From positions 112,687 to 163,002 of the forward strand of contig NW_003141322.1 in NCBI RefSeq assembly GCF_000003605.2: 50,316 bases of DNA. The letters run 5' to 3'. Below the pieces are notes generated by a model. That model saw only the letters and a program-made list of their open reading frames with translations, had not been told where the DNA came from and did not search any database. Shown in pieces: positions 29,101-39,785 of the stretch (positions are counted from its first letter, which is position 1; each line of letters begins with the position of its first letter). The position numbers and the translations under genes were made by a program. Origin of the DNA: Saccoglossus kowalevskii (lineage: Eukaryota; Hemichordata; Enteropneusta; Harrimaniidae).

Positions 29101-32100
29101 TTAGTAATAATACCAGTAATCTCAGTTGTTGGAAGATTAATGTCCATGGTCGTCCCAGGTTGATCTATCTCATTGTATATTGCATCAAATCCAGTACTAA
29201 ATCCATACATACTTTGAAACGTAATTTCAATTCGCCTTGTGGATGTTTCAACTACACTTGGAATATCAAATCTACAAAACAACATTGATTTAATTACATT
29301 TCCATTGACATCATATTCTACTATTTTCACGTGATCATATGCCTCAGAACATCTGCCATCAACCGTTTTGGAATCAATATCAAAATACAAGAATTGCAGG
29401 TTTATGATTTTGTTATCTGCAACAGTTATGCGCCATGAGCACAGTGTATTGGGTGGATAGTACCCTGGGAAATTCAAGGAATGTATTACCCCTGATGGAC
29501 CATATTTGTTCACATTACAATGCTGTTCAAGCTTGTCTTCATCGGTAACAATCGCTAGTGCTTTAAAAAAAGCTTGAAACCCATTTCCAATACCATATTT
29601 ACTTTTAAATTCAACGCGTAATTTACTTGTTGTGGTAACTATTTTTGGTGGCGGATTGTGTCCACAGAATAGTGAAGTGACTGCATTGCCTGTATCAAAA
29701 TCTGTAATGACTGCCACATGATCATACATATTGCTACAAGTTCCGTTAATTTGTTCATTATCAATATCCATATACAAAAATTGTAAAAATATAGGTTTGT
29801 TTGAAGGAACTGTTATCTCCCACACGCATGCAGTATGTTCAGGATAGTAGTCTGGAAAGTTGGGCGTCTGCACAATTCCTTTTTCAGCATATATTTTCTC
29901 AGAGCATGATTGTTCAGATGATGTACCACGAACATGGTCTATTGGATAAGTTATAATCTGACGGGTTGGCGTTGGCGTTGGCGTCTCTGTGGATTGTATA
30001 TGCAGTTCAGTCTCATCTAGAATTTTAAGATTCAAAGTAGGGTTGAATTGGATCACATCGGAAGTAGATAGTACATTAACCTGATCAGAGGTTGAAATGC
30101 TTGATGGTGTAGATGTCTCAATGTGTTGTGCTTTCTCAGTAGTTGGGTGCTGGTTCAAAGTGTTTAAAAAAGTTTGTAATTGTGGTAGGGTTGTTGGGGT
30201 TGGGGTTGGGGCTAATGTACTTGCTTGGTCAGAAGTGCTGTTGAATTTATACATGCGATAATAAAGTTTGAAGCCAGTGTATAGCTTATTATTAAAAGTG
30301 TTAAATATCAATATCAATGAACCTGATGTAATCGGGCTTGGTAAATCTGCTCCACATAATATTTTTTCCCCAAGTGAATGACCTTGCCAATAATTAAGTA
30401 CAACAAGATGATCTCTCTGGTCAAGACATGGATTGTCTTCATTAACTGGCGGAAGATTGATGTGCAAAAAATTAACCAGAATGTAACAGTTCGTACATGC
30501 TGTTATTTCCCACTTGCATGATAGGTGGTCTGGATATCTTAATGGGTATAAAGGTGAAGTTATGAAATCAGATTTGTTTTCAAATATGCCACCACATTCA
30601 ACATTGTCACTCACAATGTTCTCTGTTGGCACTATAGTATCTGATTGTTCAGTATCAATAGCAGTGATAGGAAGGGAGGCGACAGTTGACAGATCATGTG
30701 TACCAAATCTGGATAGAACAGTCTCAAAATGCATCTCAAAACCAAGGAAGAAATCAACATTTTGAAAGCTTATAAACTGTAAATAGATGTTGTTCACTGG
30801 CAGTGTAAATTTCACCCCAGTCTGGAAGCCACACAATCTATAACCTTGTACAACTAAAGTGCCATTCACAGAAGCGTTAAGTAAAATATGGTCCTGTTGA
30901 TAATCGCACAATCCATCACTTGATGGTAGCGGCATGTCAATGAATATGAAATTCATGGATATGAAACAAGTTTCACATGCTTGAATCGTCCATTCACAAA
31001 AAGAATCAGATGGGTATGGGGATGGGTATTTGGGTGATGTGACAATTTCAGACGGTTTCCCTAGTAAATGCCGACAATCATTGTTCAATTGATGCTCCAA
31101 CGGACCCTTTGTGCTACTCTCGTGTATTTCGTCATTTAACTTTGATATGTCGAAAGCTGTAGCCAACAATTTTCTTCTGAACGATGTTGTGCTCGAAAAT
31201 TCTTCATTTCTATGTTTTAATTCCATATCACCTACAGACATGGCGGCAATTCCTGGTAACAGTGGGAACAGATTCTTCGGATGTACAAGATTCCCATTAT
31301 TACGTCTTTGAATGTTTGCAGGCATGGAAATGAATTCAATAGAAAAACCCCTTCCCGTAGTGTAACTGTCCGAATACTGAGATATTATTATCACGTTAGA
31401 GCTTGATGTGATGTGCTGCAACCCATGTTCATTGCACAGTGTACAAAGAAGGGGACCTGTGATGGTTTCCTCCGTGATATTCATATGATCACTAAACACA
31501 CTACAGTAACCATGGCCAGTATTAGGAAGATCTACATCTTTAACAGATATACTTATCTGGGAACCATATGGAGCCGTTATCTTCCAGTGACACGAGAGAT
31601 TATTGGTGTAGTTTTTCGGATATCCCAGTGACGTCACAATCCCTTCCTCTGCCACGATGGATCGTCCACATGCTACGTGAAACAGAATGGTTTGGTCAGT
31701 AAAATATCATTGAGCTGTTTTTAATTGATGTATACAATAAAGACCCCAGTACATGCGCATATGAAAAAATATACCAATCGAGGTTTAGGCTTGGAAGACA
31801 AATTATAGAAGCAAAACATTTCCAAAAATTATAGAAATTTAAGGTTTCACCCTGAAACGCCAAAATATGGGAGAGACCAGTACTGTATTATTAAATGATA
31901 CCAGAGAAACATTTGTACAGGTAATGTTTGCATTATAGTAATGGGGTCAGCAAATGTCTATCTACATACCCCAAGCCAGCAAATTACAAAAAACTAGTAA
32001 AACTGTTACACTTCATTTTTCAAGCCCTCCACCGATGGGTGAACGGCAGGAAAGACCCTTATTGGGCTGAACATTCACATTAGAAAACTCGCTATAGTTA

Positions 32101-34977
32101 TAATAATTAGGGCTTCAGCATTTGAACACTGGGGAAAGGAATTGACAATATGTGTCGATGGCGAAGAGAAAACAATTTAGAAAATCACTTTTTTATCTAA
32201 ATGTGGGGGAAGATTAATGCCACACTAAAACATTCTTGTTAGATCAGGTTATAACGATTTTTTGTTTGTTTTGACGATGTTTTTAGTTGTAACACGTTTC
32301 TTGTCTTGGTACAGTGAACGGCAGAAAGCTGTACTTCACTTTATAATTGTATTTAAAAATATACAGATGCTCAGCTTCATTCGAATTTAAATATTTAAAA
32401 ATGATTGCGCGCGCATGCTTCAGGTAACGCAGGAACTGCGACGGCCAAAGATAAAGTGCTTGCAGATCGGATGATGTTGAACCAACTCATCAATAGTTAA
32501 TTAAAATTGGTAACGATGATGTCAGAATACCATTTCCGAATCGGTCAATTTTAATTGTACCAGCCATTTTGATTTATAACAAGTTTTATTTTACAAAAAC
32601 GTTTATAAATCCCTAAGCTTGTTTGCCGTTTAATGCATGTCAATGAGAAAACTAAAACCATTGAATCCAGTGTGCACACAACTGAAAATCTGGCGAAAGA
32701 AAATTAATTAGGCCAAATCTGATATGGCATAAAGAGATTTCCGCTAAATTTCGAAACTAGTACTGTAACAACAAAAGCCGCAAATAATTTCCAGTTGAAT
32801 CCCCCGTTCCAGTTCCGACGCTAAACGACGTGCGATCGATGCCCTTTATATGGAATTGATAAATTTACTTTATTTCAATCATAAATAAATAAATACAACG
32901 CGTAATTAAATTAAATGTATTGTCATCGTCCGAACATGAAATGAAATTCACGGTATTTGAAGCACCCGCAACACCGTGAATAAAACAAATGTCAAGTATA
33001 ACGTTAGTAAAACAGTTGCCTTCAAAACTGAAACATTACTCCACACTACGATATCCCCTCACATAGTAGCGTTAGTGAATGGTGATAACGGCCATGTGCT
33101 TATTTTAATAGGTTGCTTGTAGACATAGAAACATTTTAATAATCTTAGGAGGTCACTATTCGAAAAATTACAAAATGTTATCTCGAAATGAACATAAACC
33201 ATCAATTATCAAAGCAGCAGAGTTTTAAGAATAACAAATGGCATATATATATTTCACTAAAGTAATTACTACGAACTATAGAGACAATCTTTTTAAATAG
33301 CAATACAAAGACAAAACAAGTGGTAAAATATTTTATTAAAGGCAGATACATCAGTTGCTGATTCAACACTGAAATTTAGAAACAACCTATCACACTTTAT
33401 TAAATTATTTAGTTTGTTCTTTAGGTTTCAAATAAAAGGAGAGAAATTGGGTGGCAACATATGAATTCGAATATAAGAATAAAACGAATACTACATGATC
33501 AAATCAGTATGCCGAGTGCTTAGTCATACTATCGTCATCACAAACCCTTTCTCTTGTTTTGTATAGTTGATTGGCAGTTGCATCCAACAAGCCAATCAAC
33601 GAGCGCAGTGATGTTATTTGAAGATGTTCGATTATTATTACATCAATTATTAGAAATCCTTCGTTTCGGTTTAAATTGTAGAGTTTATACACATTTATAA
33701 AAATAGAAAAAAGGATTAGAGGTGTCGATGGCACTGATCCAGATTGGCAATCTCGTGCACCACACCCTGTTTAATCGCGAATGAATCCGTGTACATATCT
33801 AATGCACGTATATACTAGAGTCGACCTGCATTATAAAAACAAACATTCACTATATCTTGCATGTAGAGAAAAAATAGGTAAATGATTAAGTTTGATCGAG
33901 AGATTGTTACAACGGTGGATTTCTAAATAATCGGATGCTCGAAAGAATGTGCAGTGATATGGAGACTGGGGGTAGCTTACTGACCTATATCGGTGTAATG
34001 TTGCTTGTAATGATGAAACTATTTAAATTTACTGTAATTACAGGTGGCATTATAATTATATTGCTCTTTAACAAAGTAGTCACAGTCTTACCTTCATTCC
34101 ATCTATCCACATCTGTTGTAGAGCCAGTAATAGATTCAACCTGCAGTCAATAATAGATTATATCTCGTTATTAAAACAAGTTATGAATATTTTGTTTGGT
34201 TATCTACACTGCAGTATACTTGTACAAGTTGAGTCGAAGCATACATACAAAGAAGAATTTAATACATCGAAGAAACCTGTGAAGTTGCTCTGACTAGCAT
34301 AATCTCGTCTACAAGTTCTTGTGAGACCGAGCGGGAAGACAAGTTTCTCATCTCGCTCATCCTACTCGCTAACTCTCCCATTCGCTTATTCACTAAATGC
34401 ACATACTTTCAGTGAATGTGTCAAAACCAAATACTAAATTAGTAATGTCATACATTTCAGTTGCAATCGAATCTAACCAGATGTAGCGTAGAAAAATAAC
34501 GTCTAAGAAGCAGCCAATCAAAGAAAATGTTCCAATGACAATGTTACTCTATCGGCCAACATAAATCTCAGTTTCACCATTTATTGTAACATTTATAAAA
34601 ATGGGTGTGTTGTGTCGGTAGTTTGTACTTGAAATCAAAGAATATAAGAGCGTACGTAATCGGGTGTGATTATTCGAGAACTATAAAAGCCTTGCACACA
34701 ATTGATCTTTGGTATAACTCGTGGTTTCATTAGTTTATACCATTACTTTTCACGAGATGCGATAATTTCGGCCACCATTTCAAAGTTGTGTCATCAACAG
34801 AAATGTGCATGAATTGAGCGTTTCTTGACAAAGTCTATTACTCACCTGTGGAACTGCCGGAACCGACGACGTCACGCAGTTTTGAAGGAAAACCAGAAAA
34901 AACACGATGAGCCGCCTGTCCAGATAAGCCACGCAACCCTTTGTAATGCAGCTCATTGTATATTTCTTTTTTAACAT
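22883..34977 (-). CDS. Giant multi-CUB type I membrane protein (17 CUB domains, 2765 residues)
   Basis: Four exons join exactly in phase: 34977-34846, 34140-34092, 31672-23807 and 23133-22883 (8298 bases). The product has a signal peptide (hydrophobic core LIVFFLVFL), 17 CUB domains filling residues 62 to about 2640, one transmembrane segment (about 2695-2718) and a 47-residue basic then acidic tail. CUB domains are extracellular beta-sandwich modules for protein binding, found in cubilin, tolloid proteases and neuropilin. Domain starts (conserved first Cys, genomic) are near 31670, 31076, 30595, 29906, 29519, 29036, 28661, 28229, 27797, 27360, 26936, 26501, 26117, 25595, 25211, 24689 and 24312. 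A Thr/Ser/Pro-rich mucin-like linker separates CUB3 from CUB4. No EGF, LDLa or protease domain is visible, which argues against cubilin or tolloid. I cannot name an ortholog; a surface receptor or adhesion role is inference. Confidence 0.95.
23205..23312 (-). pseudogene. Apparent duplicate of the transmembrane/tail exon in the last intron
   Basis: On the minus strand the segment reads MTLLSFIVGIWCANVKNENN then ATTPEKDFVISKSENE, which aligns with FIFIIGIMVCKRHKRRPK and QQPKEKDFAISDNESE of exon 4. DNA identity is clear over about 100 bp ('ggtgtg/ggtttg caaacg', 'gactttg(c/t)(t/c)atatca'). The hydrophobic stretch is shortened and most basic stop-transfer residues are lost. An AAAG|TG join would keep the reading phase from exon 3, so use as an alternative exon cannot be excluded, but a decayed duplicate is simpler. 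Confidence 0.65.
23807..31672 (-). CDS. Multi-CUB gene exon 3: 7.9 kb exon encoding all CUB domains
   Basis: Acceptor ACGTAG|CA, donor AAGG|GTGAGT; 7866 bases without a stop. CUB1-3 are divergent; CUB2 and CUB3 each carry an additional Cys pair (ACETC and ACTNC). CUB4-17 alternate two types: type A (C-x-FDIT..GLIQSPNFP-x-YP..TTCIW .. YMDLD .. NGTC..YDHI .. YGTGFQA) and type B (GPSG..HSLNFPSYYPP..CSW .. YFDIDS .. CSEYDH..IVEY .. YGFSTGFDA). CUB11 has lost about three residues before FPSYHPP. Many NGTC/NGS sequons repeat at the same place in type A. Multi-CUB genes in animals are usually split by introns, so this undivided array is unusual. Confidence 0.95.
24330..26345 (-). repeat. 906-bp near-identical tandem duplication inside the CUB exon
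   Basis: Identical landmarks recur at 906-bp spacing: 'aatccagtgccatagccata' at 24361, 25267 and 26173; 'ggaagctctgaagtat' at about 24700 and 25606. The unit is 302 codons: one type B CUB, one Ser/Thr-rich linker and one type A CUB. Copies 24330-25235 and 25236-26141 are almost identical; a third partial copy runs to about 26345, ending in the middle of CUB12. Preservation of frame (906 = 3 x 302) keeps the protein open. Confidence 0.92.
29910..30253 (-). other. Mucin-like Ser/Thr/Pro linker between CUB3 and CUB4
   Basis: About 110 residues rich in Thr, Ser and Pro (for example STLAPTPTPTTLPQLQ and STETPTPTPT), with no CUB cysteines. It separates the three divergent N-terminal CUB domains from the seven A-B pairs. 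Such segments are commonly O-glycosylated and extended. Confidence 0.8.
31673..34091. other. Multi-CUB gene intron 2: nothing further recognised
   Basis: AT-rich intron of 2.4 kb. The minus-strand frame at 33734-33504 has no known domain and would not preserve the exon phases. Confidence 0.6.
34092..34140 (-). CDS. Multi-CUB gene exon 2: 49-base bridging exon
   Basis: Between acceptor TTGACTGCAG and donor GAAG|GTAAGA lie 49 bases, read in phase 0 as VESITGSTTDVDRWNE plus one base. Direct joining of exon 1 (phase 0) to exon 3 (which needs one leading base for its first codon) would break frame; this exon supplies it, giving NE-A-CGRSIVAEEG at the start of CUB1. It has no recognised motif. Confidence 0.8.
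34846..34977 (-). CDS. Multi-CUB gene exon 1: signal peptide
   Basis: Forty-four codons starting MLKKKYTMSC, with basic residues (DRR), a hydrophobic core LIVFFLVFL and small/polar residues (CVTSSVP) for signal peptidase cleavage, then CAG|GTGAGT. A second ATG at codon 8 would leave the signal peptide intact, so the exact start is open. Confidence 0.85.
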
Positions 34978-35061
34978 TGACTATCGTACGAAGGAAAGAG
35001 AATTCGACATGGCCCGGTCGGGGAGACGTTTAAGAGCAGCACAATTTTGACGACACCTAAT

Positions 35062-35100
35062 TGGTCCACAACAAACTAGTGCAACGTGTCTGATTTGCAT
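35062..35100 (-). promoter_or_regulatory. Candidate promoter motifs of the multi-CUB gene: CCAAT box and octamer
   Basis: Upstream of the ATG at 34977, the minus strand carries GGACCAAT (about 35066-35059) and ATGCAAAT (35100-35093), the POU-factor octamer. Both lie about 90-125 bases before the start codon. Single motif matches, hence low confidence. Confidence 0.3.
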
Positions 35101-35877
35101 ATAAGGTGACATGCGTGGCATTGCAAATGAAATGTACTACTAGGTTTGTTGCACGTATGATTTAGGATTTTGAGGTCCAACGCAAGGAAGAGTTTTTCAA
35201 TCTACAGTATTTTGAAAACAAATTGTATTGAAAAAATTGTAAAATACGATTTGTTATATTTATATTTTTTAATCTCGCGTTTTTCTGATTTTCTTTATAG
35301 ATGCATGCGTTGACAAGTCGTGAAAGTCAAGTATATAAAACTCGATCTCGAACTTTAGTTTATTAATTTATTAGTCTCTATTATACAAACTATTTGTAGC
35401 ACGTTCTACTCTAAACAAACATAGGATCCCGTAGTGAAGTCCGGGAGGGGCAAGATGACTGACATCCCCGACCATTAATTGTCAATCCTGCTTGAAGACA
35501 TTTTTGTCTCCAGAAAATTGGTACGGTTTAGGGTTAAATCCAGTTTTAAATTGTTACCGCGGTTCTAGGGGCAATGTATAGTACAATAGTACTGGGGATA
35601 CAATGAACCAACGAGATTACTTCCTGTTTTTTTCTGATTTTACGCCAACAAAGTCACAGTCGATTTAAATATACAGGTGTACATGTGAAACAAACACGTG
35701 TCTTTCTGTTACGTAATTCAGTAGTATCCATTAATTTCATCCAATTTAACCGAATACAAAGTTACTTCCCCGGTGGGTGTGATATTTGTGAGTTGGGACC
35801 CAATGAAGATTCGAAAGTTTAACGCTTGAATTTCGTTGACTGAGGTTATACTTCTGCATTGGATTGATTGATCTGAG

Positions 35878-35904
35878 CATGGAACTATAGTTTATAGTTC
35901 CATG
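35878..35904. repeat. Perfect 12-bp hairpin
   Basis: Arms CATGGAACTATA and TATAGTTCCATG, loop GTT. It is flanked by the direct repeat 'atctgag' on both sides. Confidence 0.8.
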
Positions 35905-36034
35905 ATCTGAGTCAAACAATCAATTTGTTCTTCCCTCAGTCTCTGTTGACACACTTACACACTTCACGTAGTGGTAGGTTACCTTGTTGGGGCTTTGTTG
36001 CCCTTTAAATACTATTGTAGAATACTATATTTTC

Positions 36035-36097
36035 GCTTGGAATTTATTTTTGATATTTTCGCTGAAGCGATGCTTCAGTGAAAATAAAATCCAGCGA
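36035..36097. repeat. Palindrome with 13-bp core arms
   Basis: Core arms TTTTCGCTGAAGC (36056-36068) and GCTTCAGTGAAAA (36072-36084), one mismatch, loop GAT. Pairing continues outward imperfectly ('cgcttggaattta' with 'taaaatccagcg'), suggesting a small foldback element. Confidence 0.7.
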
Positions 36098-36858
36098 ATG
36101 CTAGTATACTTGTTTTCATGTGTCACGCATTAAACTCGTCAACAATCAATGAAAAAAAAAATCCATAAAAAAAACACATGAAATATAATTCCAGCTAAAA
36201 TAAAGTATTTCACAGTATATTCAGAATCAAATAATTCGTTTTCTTTATTATCCGAGGCCTTAATATAATCATTCATTCTACAGTGCTTTCGGGAAAGTCA
36301 TTTCCATGTTTAGTTTTATAGTTAGTTTATCATTAATTTATCTAACGTTTCATTCAAATACTCTTTAGACAAGTGTTAGGGATTAGCAATGATAATTCCG
36401 TGTTACACGCTGTTACGCAAAGCCATTCAGATTTTGATGATACGGTACGCGCATGTGTCGATTGAGTGACTCCCGCTGCACATGTGCAGATTGGGTAATC
36501 CTTTTCAAGGGGCGTATTCGTCGGCGTTGATGTCACGGTGATCGTTCTGGTTGGTCAACTGCAGTTTTCAATTGTAAATATCAAATAATTGAAATAATCT
36601 TCTTATTGTTATTATTGATAATCATCCAAAAACACTTGGAAGTCAAGAATCGAATACCCGTTTCTACGTTGTTTTGAAGAGAAAGAAGAATATTTAGACT
36701 GACGTTTTTTTAGATTTTTATACGTAGGGTTAATTGCTGCATTAGCTGATTAGTATGTGCAGTTTAATCCCTGGTGTTGGACGCCAGTCCGCCAATTGAA
36801 ACAAAAAAAATAACGAATGTGCCTCAGTATGTCAATCATTTTTTGAGTTTGAATATAA

Positions 36859-36886
36859 TCACCGTCCCGGTGTTGAGGGACGGTGA
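36859..36886. repeat. 10-bp GC-rich hairpin
   Basis: Arms TCACCGTCCC and GGGACGGTGA with an 8-base loop. It stands directly before a decayed family B-like tract, the same association of hairpin and repeat seen at 2530 and 13489. Confidence 0.7.
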
Positions 36887-36899
36887 TATAATTGACCTG

Positions 36900-37780
36900 C
36901 AACTTGAAGACGATGCACTACATGTATAAAATCTAACACAGGTTTCTAATATGACCACTAGTCGGCAATTTTTAATCAGATCAAAAAAATACTAGATACC
37001 ATCATGTATCAATGTACGTAAAAGGTTTGGAAACAATCTTCCATGAACTTCAAAGAAAACGTGACAGACGAAAGCTGAAATTACAAAAATATTCATTAAA
37101 AATTGAGAATTAATGACATCGTCATGATATGATCAAATCTCATAAAAAAGAATATATGTACCAAGTATAAAAGCAATAGTGGTAATGGTTTTCATTTTTT
37201 TAGTGACGAAGTCAATCAGCCTAGACATGCCTGAGGAACCTGCATAAGACATAAGTGTAAGACATAAATGGCCACCAGTTGGTAAAAGGTTGTCAAAATA
37301 GAAAACAAATTGACCTGCCTAGGTGTACCATTATGTTTTGTCTTTGTACTTGGTTCCAGCAACAAATTCAGTCATATGAAATGGCCAACAGAAAATTGTA
37401 TTGTAACAGTGTTACGTTTATGCCATATAACAAATAATTAGTGTGAATTGATAGTGCACAGGACAGAAGTGTCAAAATTATGGTGTATACATACATGGTG
37501 GCCAGGGAATGAATGATTCAATTCAGGAAACAAAATTACATGCCTAAAGGTCCATGATGTTCATTATATCATAGACCCTCCAGTAGAGGGTCTATGATTA
37601 TATGGACCAAGTTTGAATTCAATCAGTTAATGAGTAACTGAAATCCATTTCCAGAGTATATGACCTGATGTGCGAAGTTTAGACTTGATTAGTTCAGGCA
37701 TGTACGAGATATGGCTCCATGGAACTGCATTTGTTTTAACAAGATGACCACCAGTCAGCAATTTTGAATTTAATGGTGAT
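36900..37780. repeat. Decayed family B-like repeat tract
   Basis: Recurrent phrases such as 'ccactagtcggcaatttttaatcagatc', 'aatggccaccagttgg' and 'gaagtttagacttgattag' resemble the family B body. Identity is low and unit boundaries are unclear. A 13-bp hairpin lies inside. Confidence 0.45.
37568..37598. repeat. Perfect 13-bp hairpin
   Basis: Arms ATCATAGACCCTC and GAGGGTCTATGAT with loop CAGTA. It lies in the decayed family B-like tract. Confidence 0.8.
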
Positions 37781-38179
37781 AAAAATCTGATGTGCACCTG
37801 AAATCTACAGATAATATACAAGATCCTGGTACAGATTTCGAAGCAGCAAACACTTTTTTTCTCTCCTACTTTTAGTTTTATACAAAAATGTCCTGTGTCA
37901 CTATTGTAATCGCCAAAATGTGGGCACTCAAAGCATAGCATATACCCTATATACCAACGTTGTATATTAAATCACTTGCAAGTGGAATCAAAGAAATTTT
38001 CTCCTGTGTGCTAAAGTGGTTGAAAGCATGAAGTTTGAACAAGGAATACTGTATTTACTATATTAGAAATACATCTACAATTCATATGAAACAAAATATG
38101 TATATATTGCATGCAAAATCATCAGAGTATGTCTTATTTTGACCACTGACTTGTCTTTGTCTGAGATATTACAGTTATG

Positions 38180-38600
38180 CATATTAATGAGGTCACATGA
38201 GCCCATTTGTACAAGATAATTAATATAAAAAAATACCAACACCGAAGTAATCAGATCTGTGGATTACTCAAAAACACCAATTTACAATGTTTCATCAAAA
38301 TTTAGTGGTACCGGTACTCAATATATCTGAATCATACAATTCGACTCTAAATTAACAATGTATATGGTTTATCTAAGAGCACCTATGTACAAGTACCTAG
38401 TTTCAATGAAATCTGATGATTGGCTGAAATATTGATGGAAATGCTAAAAATTCATGAATTCATATGCAAATTATGTCATTAATATGCAAGATTTCAATCA
38501 AAGACAACAGTTTTGTGTATTATCCAAGAACTACATTTCATTGAAATCTGTTAAATGGTATTTTAAAGACCAATGCAAAAGCTTAAAATTGGCTAACATG
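38180..38600. repeat. Decayed family A-like repeat tract
   Basis: It shares 'tttcatcaaaatttagtgg', 'atgcaaattatgtcattaat' and 'aagagcacctatgtac' with family A at 1-600. No terminal AC tract or hairpin is left. Confidence 0.45.
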
Positions 38601-39779
38601 TGCACACACAGCAATTTTTAAACAAAATGGTCATTAATTTGACAAATTTGATCAAAACACAAAAAACCACAACCTACAATATCAGTGTGTAAACTTTCAA
38701 ATAAATAAGGTGATATATTGATGAGGAATCTGCATAGAAATGAAAACTGGCCACAAATCACATTTTTGTCTGAAATATGACATGCATCTGACATAATATG
38801 CATGAAATCACCCGGTTCATCTTCAAGAAATTGTTCTCGACATGTTTAACCATGAGCAAATTTCACTACTGCATTGGCAGTCAGTCTGGCACATTTGACA
38901 GAATAATTTAATCTTTGTTCCAAACAGTACCTGTTTACTAATATTTTTGTTTTCACTAACGATTTTCAGATCATCAAATGTTGTGAATGCACAAACACTC
39001 AACTGAATGTGCTTAACAGGTGGTTGAATGCAATATTTTGTTTACTATGATAACTACTTTTTTAAAAGTCTTTGGCCCATTGTTCTACACAAAAGGAGTT
39101 AACCAACACAAAAACTATGTGACATGCGACAGGCTTCAAACAAAACCAACTAAAACTTTCAAAATTTGCAGTATTACCAGTACTTCATTAAAGTACTGCA
39201 ACTTTGATGCTAACAGTAGTTAATGGCCTTTTTGGGATCTCTGTACTATCAAACGGCTGGAGCCCACACATAGAACCTTAATTTCAGGCCGTTAACGTCC
39301 TCGTACCTGTACTCCACAGACATACACATCCTTCCACAGCTTGGCTACAGTAAACAGACAACATTTAGCATTACATAATTATATTTTTAATAAATGGTTA
39401 CAGCAAAATTAAACAGAACTTAATATTTCCTGACTATAACTGAATATAATATGTGTAAGGCCATACTATTATAAACCTACCAAGTCTCTGCATTGAAAAC
39501 CTCCATCCTAAAAGTCTGGTACAACTGTTAGTACATTAATACTGCTATGAGTACATGGCATCTATTTCTCAATCTGTAACTACAGTAGGATAAAAAAAAA
39601 CACTCAAAAGCTTAGAACAAGCAGCACATGGAAGCACAAATTTACTACATAACAAAACAGTCTCCATGATATGTATAGTTTTCAATGCAGAGACTAAAAT
39701 GAAACTTGTTTACCAAATGAGCATGTGTATCTACAGTGCCTGCACATTCATGCACAATCTTGATATAACCAATTTACAG

Positions 39780-39785
39780 TTTATT
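39780..39785 (-). terminator. Possible polyadenylation signal of Rab1
   Basis: AATAAA on the minus strand about 1.16 kb after the Rab1 stop codon. It is the clearest canonical hexamer seen downstream, but the 3' UTR length is inferred only. Confidence 0.3.

Larger units (their letters stand above)
35101..39300. other. Intergenic stretch between the multi-CUB and Rab1 genes
   Basis: No supported gene. It contains four separate hairpins (35878-35904, 36056-36084, 36859-36886, 37568-37598) and decayed copies of the two repeat families found in presenilin introns (family B-like about 36900-37780, family A-like about 38180-38600). Confidence 0.6.
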
